40,365 bases of DNA from Holophagaceae bacterium (GTDB lineage Bacteria; Acidobacteriota; Holophagae; Holophagales; Holophagaceae), in assembly GCA_017859995.1 (NCBI GenBank), contig JAFJUR010000004.1:1-40365 (forward strand), read 5' to 3'. The notes under the pieces were generated by a model. It had not been told where the DNA came from. It saw nothing but the letters and a program-made list of their open reading frames with translations, and ran no database searches. Below, one piece after another: positions 7,489 to 14,446 of the stretch; position 1 is the stretch's first letter; every line of letters starts with the position of its first letter. The position numbers were made by a program, and so were the translations under genes.

Positions 7489-7599
7489 GACAACTCCCAC
7501 TCAGGCAGTTTGACAGATTTTTCAAAAAAAGGTGTTGCAACTCTCGAAATCCGGCCTAGACTTGATTGCATGGTGAAACACCTATTCTCTGGAGGCAAC
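7489..7599. promoter_or_regulatory. marR-yceI divergent promoter and likely MarR operator region
   Basis: A plus-strand promoter TTGCAA (7535-7540), 16 bp, TAGACT (7557-7562) precedes yceI. The -35 is embedded in the perfect palindrome GTTGCAAC (7534-7541), and GGTGAAACACC (7572-7582) is a second inverted repeat just after the predicted transcription start. Both are plausible binding sites for the divergent MarR protein. The region is also the most AT-rich stretch of the neighbourhood (TTTTTCAAAAAAA). Promoter well supported by spacing; operator role is inferred. Confidence 0.55.
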
Positions 7600-8187
7600 A
7601 TGCGTCACCCCTTCCGCGCCGCCCTGGCCACCCTCGCCCTCGCGGCCATCCCCCTGATGGCCCAGGACGCCTACAAGATCGACCCCGTCCACAGCGAGAT
7701 CAGCTTCAAGATCCGCCACCTGCTGGCCAAGACCAGCGGCCGATTCACGAAGTTCAACGGAACCATCAAGGTGGATACGGCCGACATCAGCAAGTCCAGC
7801 GTCGAGGTGAGCATTGATGCCGCCAGCATCAACACCGACAACGAGAAGCGGGACGCGCACCTGAGGACGCCCGATTTCTTCGACGTCGAGAAGTTCCCGA
7901 CCATCACCTTCAAGAGCACCTCGGTGAAGGAAGTGGCCAAGGGCAAGCTGGAAGTGACCGGCGACTTCACCCTGCACGGCGTGACCAAGCGCATCACCTT
8001 CCCCATCACCAACGCGGGCACCCAGCCCGGCATGCAGCCCGGCAGCACCGTGGCCGGCTTCGTGGACGGCGCCCTCACCATCAACCGCAACGAATACGGC
8101 ATCAAGACCTACCCCGGCGTCCTGGGGGACGACGTGGCCATCAGCCTGAACATCGAGGCCGGCAAGGCCGGCGCCGCCAAGAAGTGA
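7600..8187 (+). CDS. yceI: YceI-family periplasmic lipid-binding protein
   Basis: A 195 aa secreted lipocalin-like beta-barrel protein. A signal peptide (RAALATLALAAIPLMAQ) precedes the mature part starting about DAYKIDPVHSEISFKIRHLL, which is the classic YceI opening; RDAHLRTPDFFDVEKFPTITF and DFTLHGVTKRITFP complete the family pattern. Such proteins bind isoprenoid or quinone-like molecules in the periplasm and are often stress-induced. ATG 7600 has GGAGG at ideal distance. An in-frame ATG at 7570 lies exactly 7 nt after the -10 box and could serve a leaderless transcript, adding ten residues before the signal peptide. Likely regulated by the divergent MarR gene. Confidence 0.92.
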   Translation: MRHPFRAALATLALAAIPLMAQDAYKIDPVHSEISFKIRHLLAKTSGRFTKFNGTIKVDTADISKSSVEVSIDAASINTDNEKRDAHLRTPDFFDVEKFPTITFKSTSVKEVAKGKLEVTGDFTLHGVTKRITFPITNAGTQPGMQPGSTVAGFVDGALTINRNEYGIKTYPGVLGDDVAISLNIEAGKAGAAKK

Positions 8188-8198
8188 GGAGGCGGACC

Positions 8199-8441
8199 AT
8201 GAGCGAAGGATTCCCGAAAGTCGCCGCCAAGGCCCCCGCGGTCCTGGACCTGGAACCCGGGACCTACTTCTGGTGCACCTGCGGCCTGAGCGCCAAGCAG
8301 CCCTTCTGCGACGGGGCCCACAAGGCCTGCGATCTCCGGCCCATGAAGGTCGAGATCACCGAGGCCGGCAAGAAGGCCCTCTGCCAGTGCAAGCACACCA
8401 AGACGGCCCCCTATTGCGATGGGAGCCATTGCGCGCTCTGA
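8199..8441 (+). CDS. CDGSH iron-sulfur domain protein (two motifs)
   Basis: An 80 aa protein with two CDGSH-type [2Fe-2S] motifs: CTCGLSAKQPFCDGAH and CQCKHTKTAPYCDGSH. Each supplies the three-Cys one-His ligand set characteristic of mitoNEET-like proteins. Tandem-motif forms are common small bacterial proteins with redox or iron-sulfur transfer roles that remain poorly defined. It follows yceI by 11 bp with GGAGG overlapping that gene's end, so the two are co-transcribed, and a strong terminator follows. Start set at ATG 8199; the ORF from 8184 has no ribosome site. Confidence 0.9.
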   Translation: MSEGFPKVAAKAPAVLDLEPGTYFWCTCGLSAKQPFCDGAHKACDLRPMKVEITEAGKKALCQCKHTKTAPYCDGSHCAL

Positions 8442-8466
8442 GTTCCAGCGGGTCTGACGTGATGGA

Positions 8467-8491
8467 GGGCACCGGGTTAATCCCGGTGCCC
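8467..8491 (+). terminator. Rho-independent-like terminator after yceI-CDGSH
   Basis: A perfect 10-bp stem GGGCACCGGG / CCCGGTGCCC with loop TTAAT. The following sequence TTGGTCGTCTTT is only moderately T-rich. It separates the yceI-CDGSH unit from nuoE. Confidence 0.75.
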
Positions 8492-8507
8492 TTGGTCGTC
8501 TTTGGGC

Positions 8508-8539
8508 TAAACTGAGCCTTCATGCGAGTGCGCCCATGA
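8508..8539 (+). promoter_or_regulatory. -10-like box and five-codon mini-ORF overlapping the nuoE start
   Basis: TAAACT (8508-8513) lies 8 nt before ATG 8522, which opens the mini-ORF MRVRP ending at TGA 8537-8539. That stop overlaps the nuoE start codon (ATGA). nuoE has no recognisable Shine-Dalgarno sequence, so initiation by coupling to this mini-ORF is possible. No -35 box is visible at the right spacing. This is a reading of short motifs only. Confidence 0.3.
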
Positions 8540-9111
8540 ATCACCCCCAGCCCCCCGAGACGTCGAACGAACCCCTGGCCCCCGGCCAGCGGCTGCCGGA
8601 ATCCGAGCGCAAGGAGTTGAGCCCGGAAGCCATCGCGGAGATCCACGCCATCATGGCGAAATTTCCCGACAAGCTGGCGGCCACGCTGCCCGCCCTGCAC
8701 ATCGCCCAGCGGGAGTTCGGCTTCGTGAGTCTCTCGGCCATGCGCGCCGTGGCGAAGGCCATCGGCATCCCCGAGGGGCATGTGTTCGGCGTGGCCACCT
8801 TCTACACGATGTACCAGAAGGCTCCGGTGGGTAAGTACCACTTCTCGGTGTGCACCAACATCAGCTGTGCCCTGCGCGGCGCCACCCAGCTGCTGGAGAA
8901 GGTCTGCGAGAAGACCGGCGTGAAGCCCGGCCAGGGCCCCAGCCCCGACGGCATGTGGAGCGTGGAGGAAGTGGAGTGCCTGGCCGGCTGCGGCGTGGCG
9001 CCCTGCATCCAGGTGAACCACGATGTCTACGACGAGCTGGTGGATGAACAGAAGCTCGTGGAAGTGATGGAAGCCTGCAAGCGCGGTGAGTACCGCCCTT
9101 GGGCTCAGTGA
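8536..9111 (+). CDS. nuoE: NADH-quinone oxidoreductase subunit E (24 kDa type)
   Basis: A 191 aa thioredoxin-fold subunit holding the N1a [2Fe-2S] cluster. The four ligands are in SVCTNISC and ECLAGCGVAPC, with GVATFYTMYQ before them. The first 25 residues are Pro/Glu-rich and look disordered. With NuoF it forms the NADH-oxidising tip of complex I. Its stop at 9109-9111 is followed immediately by the GAGGGGGA that serves nuoF, so the pair is tightly linked. It sits 1.6 kb after nuoD because of the marR/yceI/CDGSH insertion. Confidence 0.95.
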   Translation: MNHPQPPETSNEPLAPGQRLPESERKELSPEAIAEIHAIMAKFPDKLAATLPALHIAQREFGFVSLSAMRAVAKAIGIPEGHVFGVATFYTMYQKAPVGKYHFSVCTNISCALRGATQLLEKVCEKTGVKPGQGPSPDGMWSVEEVECLAGCGVAPCIQVNHDVYDELVDEQKLVEVMEACKRGEYRPWAQ

Positions 9112-9122
9112 GGGGGAAGACG

Positions 9123-10493
9123 ATGGCCGCCATCCGCACCAAGCGCGATCCCCACACCTACACCTTCCCCGGCTTCGGTTCGGAGAAGTTCCCGAACCTC
9201 ATGCTCCGCGGCGCCGGCGATCTGAACAACTGGCACCTCAAGGTCTACGAGCAGCAGCACGAAGGCTACGTGGCCATGAAGCAGGCCCTGAAGATGGAGC
9301 CCGTGGCGGTGACCGAAGAGGTGAAGACCTCGGGCATCCGCGGCCGTGGTGGCGCGGGCTTCCCGGCGGGCCTCAAGTGGTCCTTCATGCCCAAGGACAC
9401 GCCGGAGCGCAAGCTCACCCGCTACCTGGTCTGCAACGGCGACGAAGGCGAGCCCGGCACCTTCAAGGATCGCGTCATCCTGGAGTACAACCCCCACCAG
9501 CTCATCGAGGGCATGATCATCGGCGGCTGGGCCATGCAGTGCGCCATGGGCTATGTCTACATCCGCGGCGAGTTCCTTTGGCTCATCGAGAAGCTGGAAG
9601 CGGCGCTCCAGGAAGCCCGCGACGCCGGCTACCTCGGCAAGAACATCCTGGGCACCGGGTGGGACTACGACATCCTGGTCTACCGGGGCGCCGGCGCCTA
9701 CATCTGCGGCGAGGAAACGGCCCTGCTGAACTCGCTGGAAGGCCGCCGCGGCGAGCCCCGCGTGAAGCCGCCCTTCCCGGCGGCCAAGGGCGCCTTTGGC
9801 CAGCCCACCACCGTGAACAACGTGGAGACGCTCGCCGCCGTGCCCCCCATCATCCGCATGGGCGGCGCCGAGTACGCCAAGATCGGCACGCCGAAAAACA
9901 CAGGCACCCGCATCTTCGGCGTCAGCGGACACGTGAAGCGGCCCGGCATCTACGAGCTGCCCCTCGGCACCCCCATGAACTTCCTGGTGGAAGAACTGGC
10001 CGGCGGTTCCAGCACCGGCAAGAAGATCAAGGCCATCATCCCCGGCGGCGCCAGCGCGCCCATGTTTGATGACAAGGATTTCGACTGCCCCCTGGACTTC
10101 GACACCGTGAAGGCCCGGGGTTCCATGGCGGGTTCGGGCGGTCTCATCGTCATGGACGAAGACACCTGCATCGTCCAGGCCACCCTGCGGCTCATCAAGT
10201 TCTACGCTCACGAGAGCTGCGGCCAGTGCACGCCCTGCCGCGAAGGCTGCAACTGGATGGAGATGATCCTCCACCGCATCGAGCACGGCGAAGGCCGCAT
10301 GGAGGACCTCGACCTGCTGGCGAACCTCACGCCGCGCATCAGCATGCGGACCCTCTGCCCCCTGGGCGATGCCGCCTGCGGACCCATGGATTCCGCGCTC
10401 CAGAAGTTCCGCCACGAGTTCGAGCATCACATCACCCACAAGACCTGCTACACCAGCGGGTCGCGCCTGCTCTCCAAGGTCGGGGCGCACTAG
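9123..10493 (+). CDS. nuoF: NADH-quinone oxidoreductase subunit F (51 kDa type)
   Basis: A 456 aa subunit that binds NADH and FMN and carries cluster N3. GRGGAGFPAGLKW is the FMN-binding glycine-rich loop, CNGDEGEPGTFKDR the NADH/FMN site, and ESCGQCTPCREGC plus LCPLGDAACGP supply the [4Fe-4S] cysteines. ATG 9123 is chosen for its GAGGGGGA ribosome site; the track start at 9099 is a TTG inside nuoE. The usual next gene, nuoG, does not follow: a strong terminator and a metallophosphatase do. Confidence 0.96.
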   Translation: MAAIRTKRDPHTYTFPGFGSEKFPNLMLRGAGDLNNWHLKVYEQQHEGYVAMKQALKMEPVAVTEEVKTSGIRGRGGAGFPAGLKWSFMPKDTPERKLTRYLVCNGDEGEPGTFKDRVILEYNPHQLIEGMIIGGWAMQCAMGYVYIRGEFLWLIEKLEAALQEARDAGYLGKNILGTGWDYDILVYRGAGAYICGEETALLNSLEGRRGEPRVKPPFPAAKGAFGQPTTVNNVETLAAVPPIIRMGGAEYAKIGTPKNTGTRIFGVSGHVKRPGIYELPLGTPMNFLVEELAGGSSTGKKIKAIIPGGASAPMFDDKDFDCPLDFDTVKARGSMAGSGGLIVMDEDTCIVQATLRLIKFYAHESCGQCTPCREGCNWMEMILHRIEHGEGRMEDLDLLANLTPRISMRTLCPLGDAACGPMDSALQKFRHEFEHHITHKTCYTSGSRLLSKVGAH

Positions 10494-10514
10494 CCCGCGG
10501 TTCGGACCTCCTCG

Positions 10515-10541
10515 AAAAGGGCGCCCCCGTGGCGCCCTTTT
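10515..10541 (+). terminator. Rho-independent terminator after nuoF
   Basis: A perfect 11-bp stem AAAAGGGCGCC / GGCGCCCTTTT with loop CCCGT. The 3' arm ends in TTTT and the 5' arm begins with AAAA, so it could work in both directions. It closes the nuoEF unit. Confidence 0.88.
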
Positions 10542-10563
10542 CCCATCCTGGGATACTGGCGCC

Positions 10564-11907
10564 ATGCGCACCCTGCTGCTTGCCCTCCTGACGGCTTTCC
10601 TACCCGCCCAGGAAGCCTTCCTGGTGAAGCCCTACCTTCAGCTGGGGGACGCGCCGAAGGGGCTGGCCAAGGAGCGGCTGGACGTTCTGTGGCACACGAC
10701 GGACCAGGAGGGGGCCTGGAGCGTGGAGATGCGCGCGGGCAAGGGCTGGGTGGCCCAGGCGGCCCCGGCCTTCCAGCGCCTCGACGCGCCGCCCCTGCCA
10801 CCGCACCGCATCTACCGAGCCACCCTCCGCAACCTTGGGCCTGGCGCCCGCATGCCGTACCGGCTGAAGCGCGACGGGGCGGTGGTCTTCGAGGCGGTGG
10901 CCCAAGTCCGCAAACCGGGACCGCACCGGATGGTGGTGTTCGGGGATGCGGCCGACGGCTCAGCCGGCCAGGTGGCCATCGCCCAGGCGGTGCTGGCGGC
11001 GGCGCCCGACGCGGTGTTCATCGTCGGCGACCTGGTCTACGGCATGGGGCAGGCCTCCGATTACCGGGCCCGCTTCTTCCCGGTCTACAACGCCGAGGCC
11101 CTGCCTCTGATGCGCACGGTTCCGTTCCTGGGCGTTCCCGGCAACCACGATGTGCCCTTCCGGAAGGTGCCTGACGCCGCGGCCTATTTCGCGTACTGGT
11201 CGCTGCCCATGAACGGCCCGGCGCTGAAGCGGGGCGACCTCAACGCCGCGCCAGTGGTGCCCGGCGTGCACGACGCGGTGGTGGCGGCCTCCGGCGCGGC
11301 CTATCCGCGCATGGCCAGCTTCAGCTTCGACTACGGCCCGGCGCACTGGACGGTGCTTGATTCCAACGCCTACGTGGATTGGGAAAGCCCGGAGATGAAG
11401 GCCTGGCTCGAGGCCGACCTGAAGACCGCCAAGGGTGCCGCCTGGCGCATCGTGGCCCTCCACCACCCCCTGTTCCAGAGCTCCCGGAGCCACATGGACG
11501 ACCAGTGGATGCGGCCCATCAGCCCGATCCTGGAGAAGTACGGGGTGGATCTGGTGCTCGCGGGTCACGTGCACAACTACCAACGTTCGGCGCCCCTGCG
11601 GTTCAAGACCACGCAGATCGGCCGCCGGGGCAAGCCCGTGGCCGGTGAGTTCACCGTGGATGAGGCCTTCGACGGCAAGACCCGCACCCGGGCCCAGGGT
11701 GTCATCCACGTGGTGACGGGCGCCGGCGGCGCCGAGCTCTACGATCCCTGGCAGACCGACATCCGTGCCAGCTGGCAGCCCTGGACCCGGACCTTCATCT
11801 CCGACCGCCACTCCTTCACAGTGCTGGATGTGGAAGCGAAGAAGTTGCGGATGCGTCAGCTCGACGCCGAGGGGCGGGAGCTGGACGCCATCACGCTGAC
11901 GAAGTAG
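10564..11907 (+). CDS. Exported metallophosphatase (purple acid phosphatase-like)
   Basis: A 447 aa calcineurin-like phosphoesterase. A short signal peptide (MRTLLLALLTAFLPAQ) leads to a beta-sandwich region at about 20-120, as in purple acid phosphatases. The catalytic core follows with metal-ligand blocks in order: VFGDAADG, VGDLVYGMGQASDY, GVPGNHD, ALHHPLFQSS and AGHVHNYQRS. Substrate unknown; phosphomonoesters or phosphodiesters in the periplasm are likely. GATACT ends 6 nt before the ATG and could be the -10 of a leaderless transcript, as no Shine-Dalgarno is seen. The track ORF from 10369 runs back into nuoF. Confidence 0.88.
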   Translation: MRTLLLALLTAFLPAQEAFLVKPYLQLGDAPKGLAKERLDVLWHTTDQEGAWSVEMRAGKGWVAQAAPAFQRLDAPPLPPHRIYRATLRNLGPGARMPYRLKRDGAVVFEAVAQVRKPGPHRMVVFGDAADGSAGQVAIAQAVLAAAPDAVFIVGDLVYGMGQASDYRARFFPVYNAEALPLMRTVPFLGVPGNHDVPFRKVPDAAAYFAYWSLPMNGPALKRGDLNAAPVVPGVHDAVVAASGAAYPRMASFSFDYGPAHWTVLDSNAYVDWESPEMKAWLEADLKTAKGAAWRIVALHHPLFQSSRSHMDDQWMRPISPILEKYGVDLVLAGHVHNYQRSAPLRFKTTQIGRRGKPVAGEFTVDEAFDGKTRTRAQGVIHVVTGAGGAELYDPWQTDIRASWQPWTRTFISDRHSFTVLDVEAKKLRMRQLDAEGRELDAITLTK

Positions 11908-11951
11908 GGCGCCTCACGATTCCGCGTGTTGATCATCGTCAGGGCGGGCGC

Positions 11952-12386
11952 CTAGCGGATGCCAGAGGCGAGCCAGTAGGCGCGGATCCGGTGATTCCGC
12001 AGTTCGAAGATCCAGGTGTCGGTCCAGATGGCGTTGGTCTGGACTTTGACGCTGGCGTGGAGGGTTCCCTGCACGTCCTTCAGGGGACCGACTTCAACCT
12101 GGAGGTTCGGATGCTTCTGGAAGGAGGCCTGGAAGAACTCCCGGATCTGGGCCTTGGACAGCGTCGTCTCGGTGCCACGGAAGACGGCATCCTCCTCCAG
12201 GTACCGCATCATGCCGTCCAGGTCCCGGCGGCCATAGGCGGCGAGGAAACCCAGGACGGCCTTGGCGTCCGCGACAGGGATGGTCGGGGTGGACTGGGGT
12301 CCTGGCTGGCACGACACCAGGATGGCGAGCACGGGAAGGGCGGCGCTCCGGGCTGCGACACCGCATCCATGACTTGCCCGGCCCAT
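11952..12386 (-). CDS. Putative lipoprotein with an NTF2/SnoaL-like domain
   Basis: A 144 aa protein. The N-terminus has a basic start, a hydrophobic run and a lipobox (AILVSC), so it is probably acylated after cleavage. The rest (AKAVLGFLAAYGRRDLDGMMRYLEEDAVF onward) reads as a SnoaL/DUF4440-type cone-shaped fold, with the characteristic sequence of a short helix pair, then beta strands ending in IRAYWLAS. Members include enzymes and pure ligand binders, so function is open. It starts 10 bp after the end of the secreted-protein gene upstream, suggesting one transcript. No good ribosome site is visible. Confidence 0.7.
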   Translation of the reverse strand: MGRASHGCGVAARSAALPVLAILVSCQPGPQSTPTIPVADAKAVLGFLAAYGRRDLDGMMRYLEEDAVFRGTETTLSKAQIREFFQASFQKHPNLQVEVGPLKDVQGTLHASVKVQTNAIWTDTWIFELRNHRIRAYWLASGIR

Positions 12387-12396
12387 GGAGCCGGTC

Positions 12397-12894
12397 CTAC
12401 CGCCCGAAGCTGATGGAATACGTCAGCGGCTTGGGCAGCTGGGGGCTCTTCACGGTGGCCGTGAGCTTCAGGGACTTGCCGTCCGGGCTCATCTGGAACA
12501 CGTTGGTGCGCTCGCCGTCCTCGTTCTTGAAGGTCTGGACCAGCTGGCCCTTGGTCACCTGCGCAGCCACCTGGAACTTGTCGCCGTCCTCGCGGGTCCA
12601 AGGGGCGGACTTGCCGTCGGCGGGCATGTGGATGGGCTCGCGCTCGTCGAGCTTCACGAGCACTTCCTTGTCGGTGAGGGTGATGGCCACCTTCTTGTAG
12701 GCGGGGTTCAGCTTGGTGAGGCGGCCGCGGGCGATGGGGCGCTTGATGAAGTTCATGTCGGCCACCGTGGCGTTGATGGCGGCGGCGATGTCATCGGCCT
12801 TGGTCTGGTTCCAGGTGCCCGCCAGCGTGGGCTCCTGGGCGGCCAGGGTGAGGCATGCGAATACAGGAACGAGGAACAGCCGGGACAGGCGCAT
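12397..12894 (-). CDS. Secreted protein of unknown function
   Basis: A 165 aa protein I do not recognise by family. A signal peptide (MRLSRLFLVPVFACLTLAAQ) precedes a mature domain opening with PTLAGTWNQTKADDIAAAIN; the GTW start and the alternating beta-strand pattern with a closing LTYSISFGR suggest a lipocalin-like barrel, but this is a guess. ATG 12894 has GGAG 8 nt upstream; the ORF start at 12939 would put extra residues before the signal peptide. TATGGT (minus strand, near 12926) is a possible -10. It heads a two-gene unit with the lipoprotein downstream. Confidence 0.75.
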   Translation of the reverse strand: MRLSRLFLVPVFACLTLAAQEPTLAGTWNQTKADDIAAAINATVADMNFIKRPIARGRLTKLNPAYKKVAITLTDKEVLVKLDEREPIHMPADGKSAPWTREDGDKFQVAAQVTKGQLVQTFKNEDGERTNVFQMSPDGKSLKLTATVKSPQLPKPLTYSISFGR

Positions 12895-12940
12895 GGGGTC
12901 TCCGTGGGATTGGGTGGTCCCACCATAGCACCCCCGCACG

Positions 12941-12970
12941 CAGAAATGGCCCCGAGCGGGGCCATTTCTG
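12941..12970 (-). terminator. Strong hairpin terminator after ornithine carbamoyltransferase
   Basis: A perfect 13-bp stem CAGAAATGGCCCC / GGGGCCATTTCTG with a 4-nt loop, 15 bp after the argF stop on the minus strand. There is no clear T-tract, so it may act as an mRNA 3'-end stabiliser as well as a terminator. Confidence 0.7.
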
Positions 12971-12985
12971 CGCAGGCGGCGTCAC

Positions 12986-13978
12986 CTACCCGATGGTGGC
13001 CACCATCACGGCCTTGATGGTGTGCATGCGGTTTTCCGCCTCGTCGAAGACCACGCTGTGGCGTGAGCGGAACACCTCGTCGGTGACCTCGCGGATGTCG
13101 TGGCCGAGGGCCTTCTGCTCCTTGGCCAGCTTGGTCTCGAAGTCGTGGAAGGCGGGCAGGCAGTGCAGGAACTTCACGTCGGGGTTGCCGGTCTTCTGGA
13201 TCATCTCCATGGTGACCTTGAAGGGCGTGAGCAGCTTCACGCGCTCGGGGATCTGGTCCTCCTCGCCCATGCTGGCCCACACGTCGGTGTAGAGCACGTC
13301 GGCGCCCTTCACGGCCTCATCCACGTTGTCGGTCACCTCGATGGTGGCGCCGGTCTGCTTCGCGACCTCCCGGGCGGCTTCGAGCACCTTCGGATCGGGC
13401 GCCAGGGCCTTGGGCCCCAGGGCCACCATGTGCATGCCGGTCTTGGCGGCGCCGTACATCAGGGCGTAGCTCATGTTGTTGCGGATGTCGCCGCAGAAGA
13501 CCAGCTTCACCTTGTGCAGGGGCTTGGCGATGTGCTCCTCGATGGTGAGGAAGTCCGCCAGGATCTGGGTGGGGTGGTCGGTGTCCGTGAGGCCGTTCCA
13601 CACGGGCACGCCGCTGTGCCTGGCCAGGGCTTCGACGACCTCCTGCTTGTAGCCGCGGTACTCGATGCCGTCGTAGAAGCGGCCCAGCACCTTGGCGCTG
13701 TCCTCGATGGATTCCTTCTTGCCCACCTGGGAGCTGGCGGAATCCAGGAAGGTCACGTGGGCGCCCTCTTCCAGCGCGCCGACCTCGAAGGCGCAGCGGG
13801 TGCGCGTGCTGGTCTTCTCGAAGAGCAGCACGATGTTCTTGCCCTTGAGCAGGTCGTTGAACACGCCCATGCGCTTCTTGGCCTTCAGGTCCCGCGAGAG
13901 GTCGAGCAGGTAGCGCACCTCCTCCGGGGAGAAGTCCATCAGCGTGAGAAAACTGCGACCCTTCAGATTGACGGCCAT
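12986..13978 (-). CDS. argF: Ornithine carbamoyltransferase
   Basis: A 330 aa enzyme that joins carbamoyl phosphate and ornithine to make citrulline in the cytoplasm. STRTR (about 57-61) is the carbamoyl-phosphate loop, HPTQILADF the second phosphate contact, and [10 protein letters not shown] holds the catalytic Cys; [19 protein letters not shown] closes it. The HCLPAFHD form is shared by E. coli ArgF/ArgI and by catabolic ArcB, so it does not tell biosynthesis from arginine breakdown; no arcA, arcC or other arg gene is next to it. ATG 13978 has GGAGG directly upstream and is preferred over 13990. Confidence 0.93.
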   Translation of the reverse strand: MAVNLKGRSFLTLMDFSPEEVRYLLDLSRDLKAKKRMGVFNDLLKGKNIVLLFEKTSTRTRCAFEVGALEEGAHVTFLDSASSQVGKKESIEDSAKVLGRFYDGIEYRGYKQEVVEALARHSGVPVWNGLTDTDHPTQILADFLTIEEHIAKPLHKVKLVFCGDIRNNMSYALMYGAAKTGMHMVALGPKALAPDPKVLEAAREVAKQTGATIEVTDNVDEAVKGADVLYTDVWASMGEEDQIPERVKLLTPFKVTMEMIQKTGNPDVKFLHCLPAFHDFETKLAKEQKALGHDIREVTDEVFRSRHSVVFDEAENRMHTIKAVMVATIG

Positions 13979-14063
13979 GAGGTCCTCCATGTCGTAGACA
14001 GCGCCCAGAGTAGCGCCGACCGCCTGGATCGGCGATTTCTAAGAAGGCGCGCCGGGGATGCCT

Positions 14064-14076
14064 TGACAGAGTGTCA
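14064..14076. promoter_or_regulatory. Inverted repeat upstream of argF
   Basis: TGACA-GAG-TGTCA is a perfect 5-bp inverted repeat in the 103-bp spacer between the biotin carrier gene and argF. It could be a regulator site for argF. The known ArgR box (two near-palindromic 18-bp AT-rich halves) is not visible. Confidence 0.3.
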
Positions 14077-14081
14077 GCGTC

Positions 14082-14405
14082 CTACTGGAACGCCACCAGC
14101 AGTTGCCCCTTGGTCACCGTCTCGCCAGGGGCCACGTGGACGGCTTTCACGACGGCGCCATCGTGGGCGGCGATGCGGTTCTGCATCTTCATCGCCTCGA
14201 GCACGAGCAGGCCCTGGCCGCAGGTCACCCGGTCGCCCGGCTTCACGAGCACCTCAAGGATCAGGCCCGGGATGATGGCCGTCAGCCGCTTCGGATCCTT
14301 GGGGACGTAGGGCTTCCGCTGGGCGTACTTCCGCGTGAGGGCGGTCTCGTACAGCACGCCGTTCAGGGCGATCGTTTGGCGGGGCTGGGTCTTCGTGGCA
14401 GGCAT
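14082..14405 (-). CDS. Small biotin carboxyl carrier protein
   Basis: A 107 aa protein whose C-terminal 70 residues form a biotinyl domain, with the biotin attachment Lys in VLEAMKMQN. The N-terminal 35 residues are basic and contain no recognised domain. It lies 41 bp after the carboxyltransferase gene on the same strand and probably carries carboxybiotin to it. Length and arrangement fit the separate gamma/C subunit of methylmalonyl-CoA decarboxylase or of a dissociated acyl-CoA carboxylase; a lipoyl role is less likely since the motif is AMKM. Confidence 0.87.
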   Translation of the reverse strand: MPATKTQPRQTIALNGVLYETALTRKYAQRKPYVPKDPKRLTAIIPGLILEVLVKPGDRVTCGQGLLVLEAMKMQNRIAAHDGAVVKAVHVAPGETVTKGQLLVAFQ

Positions 14406-14446
14406 GGGACCTCGCGTCGGTTGGAAGGGCGGACGGGCAGGGCCCC

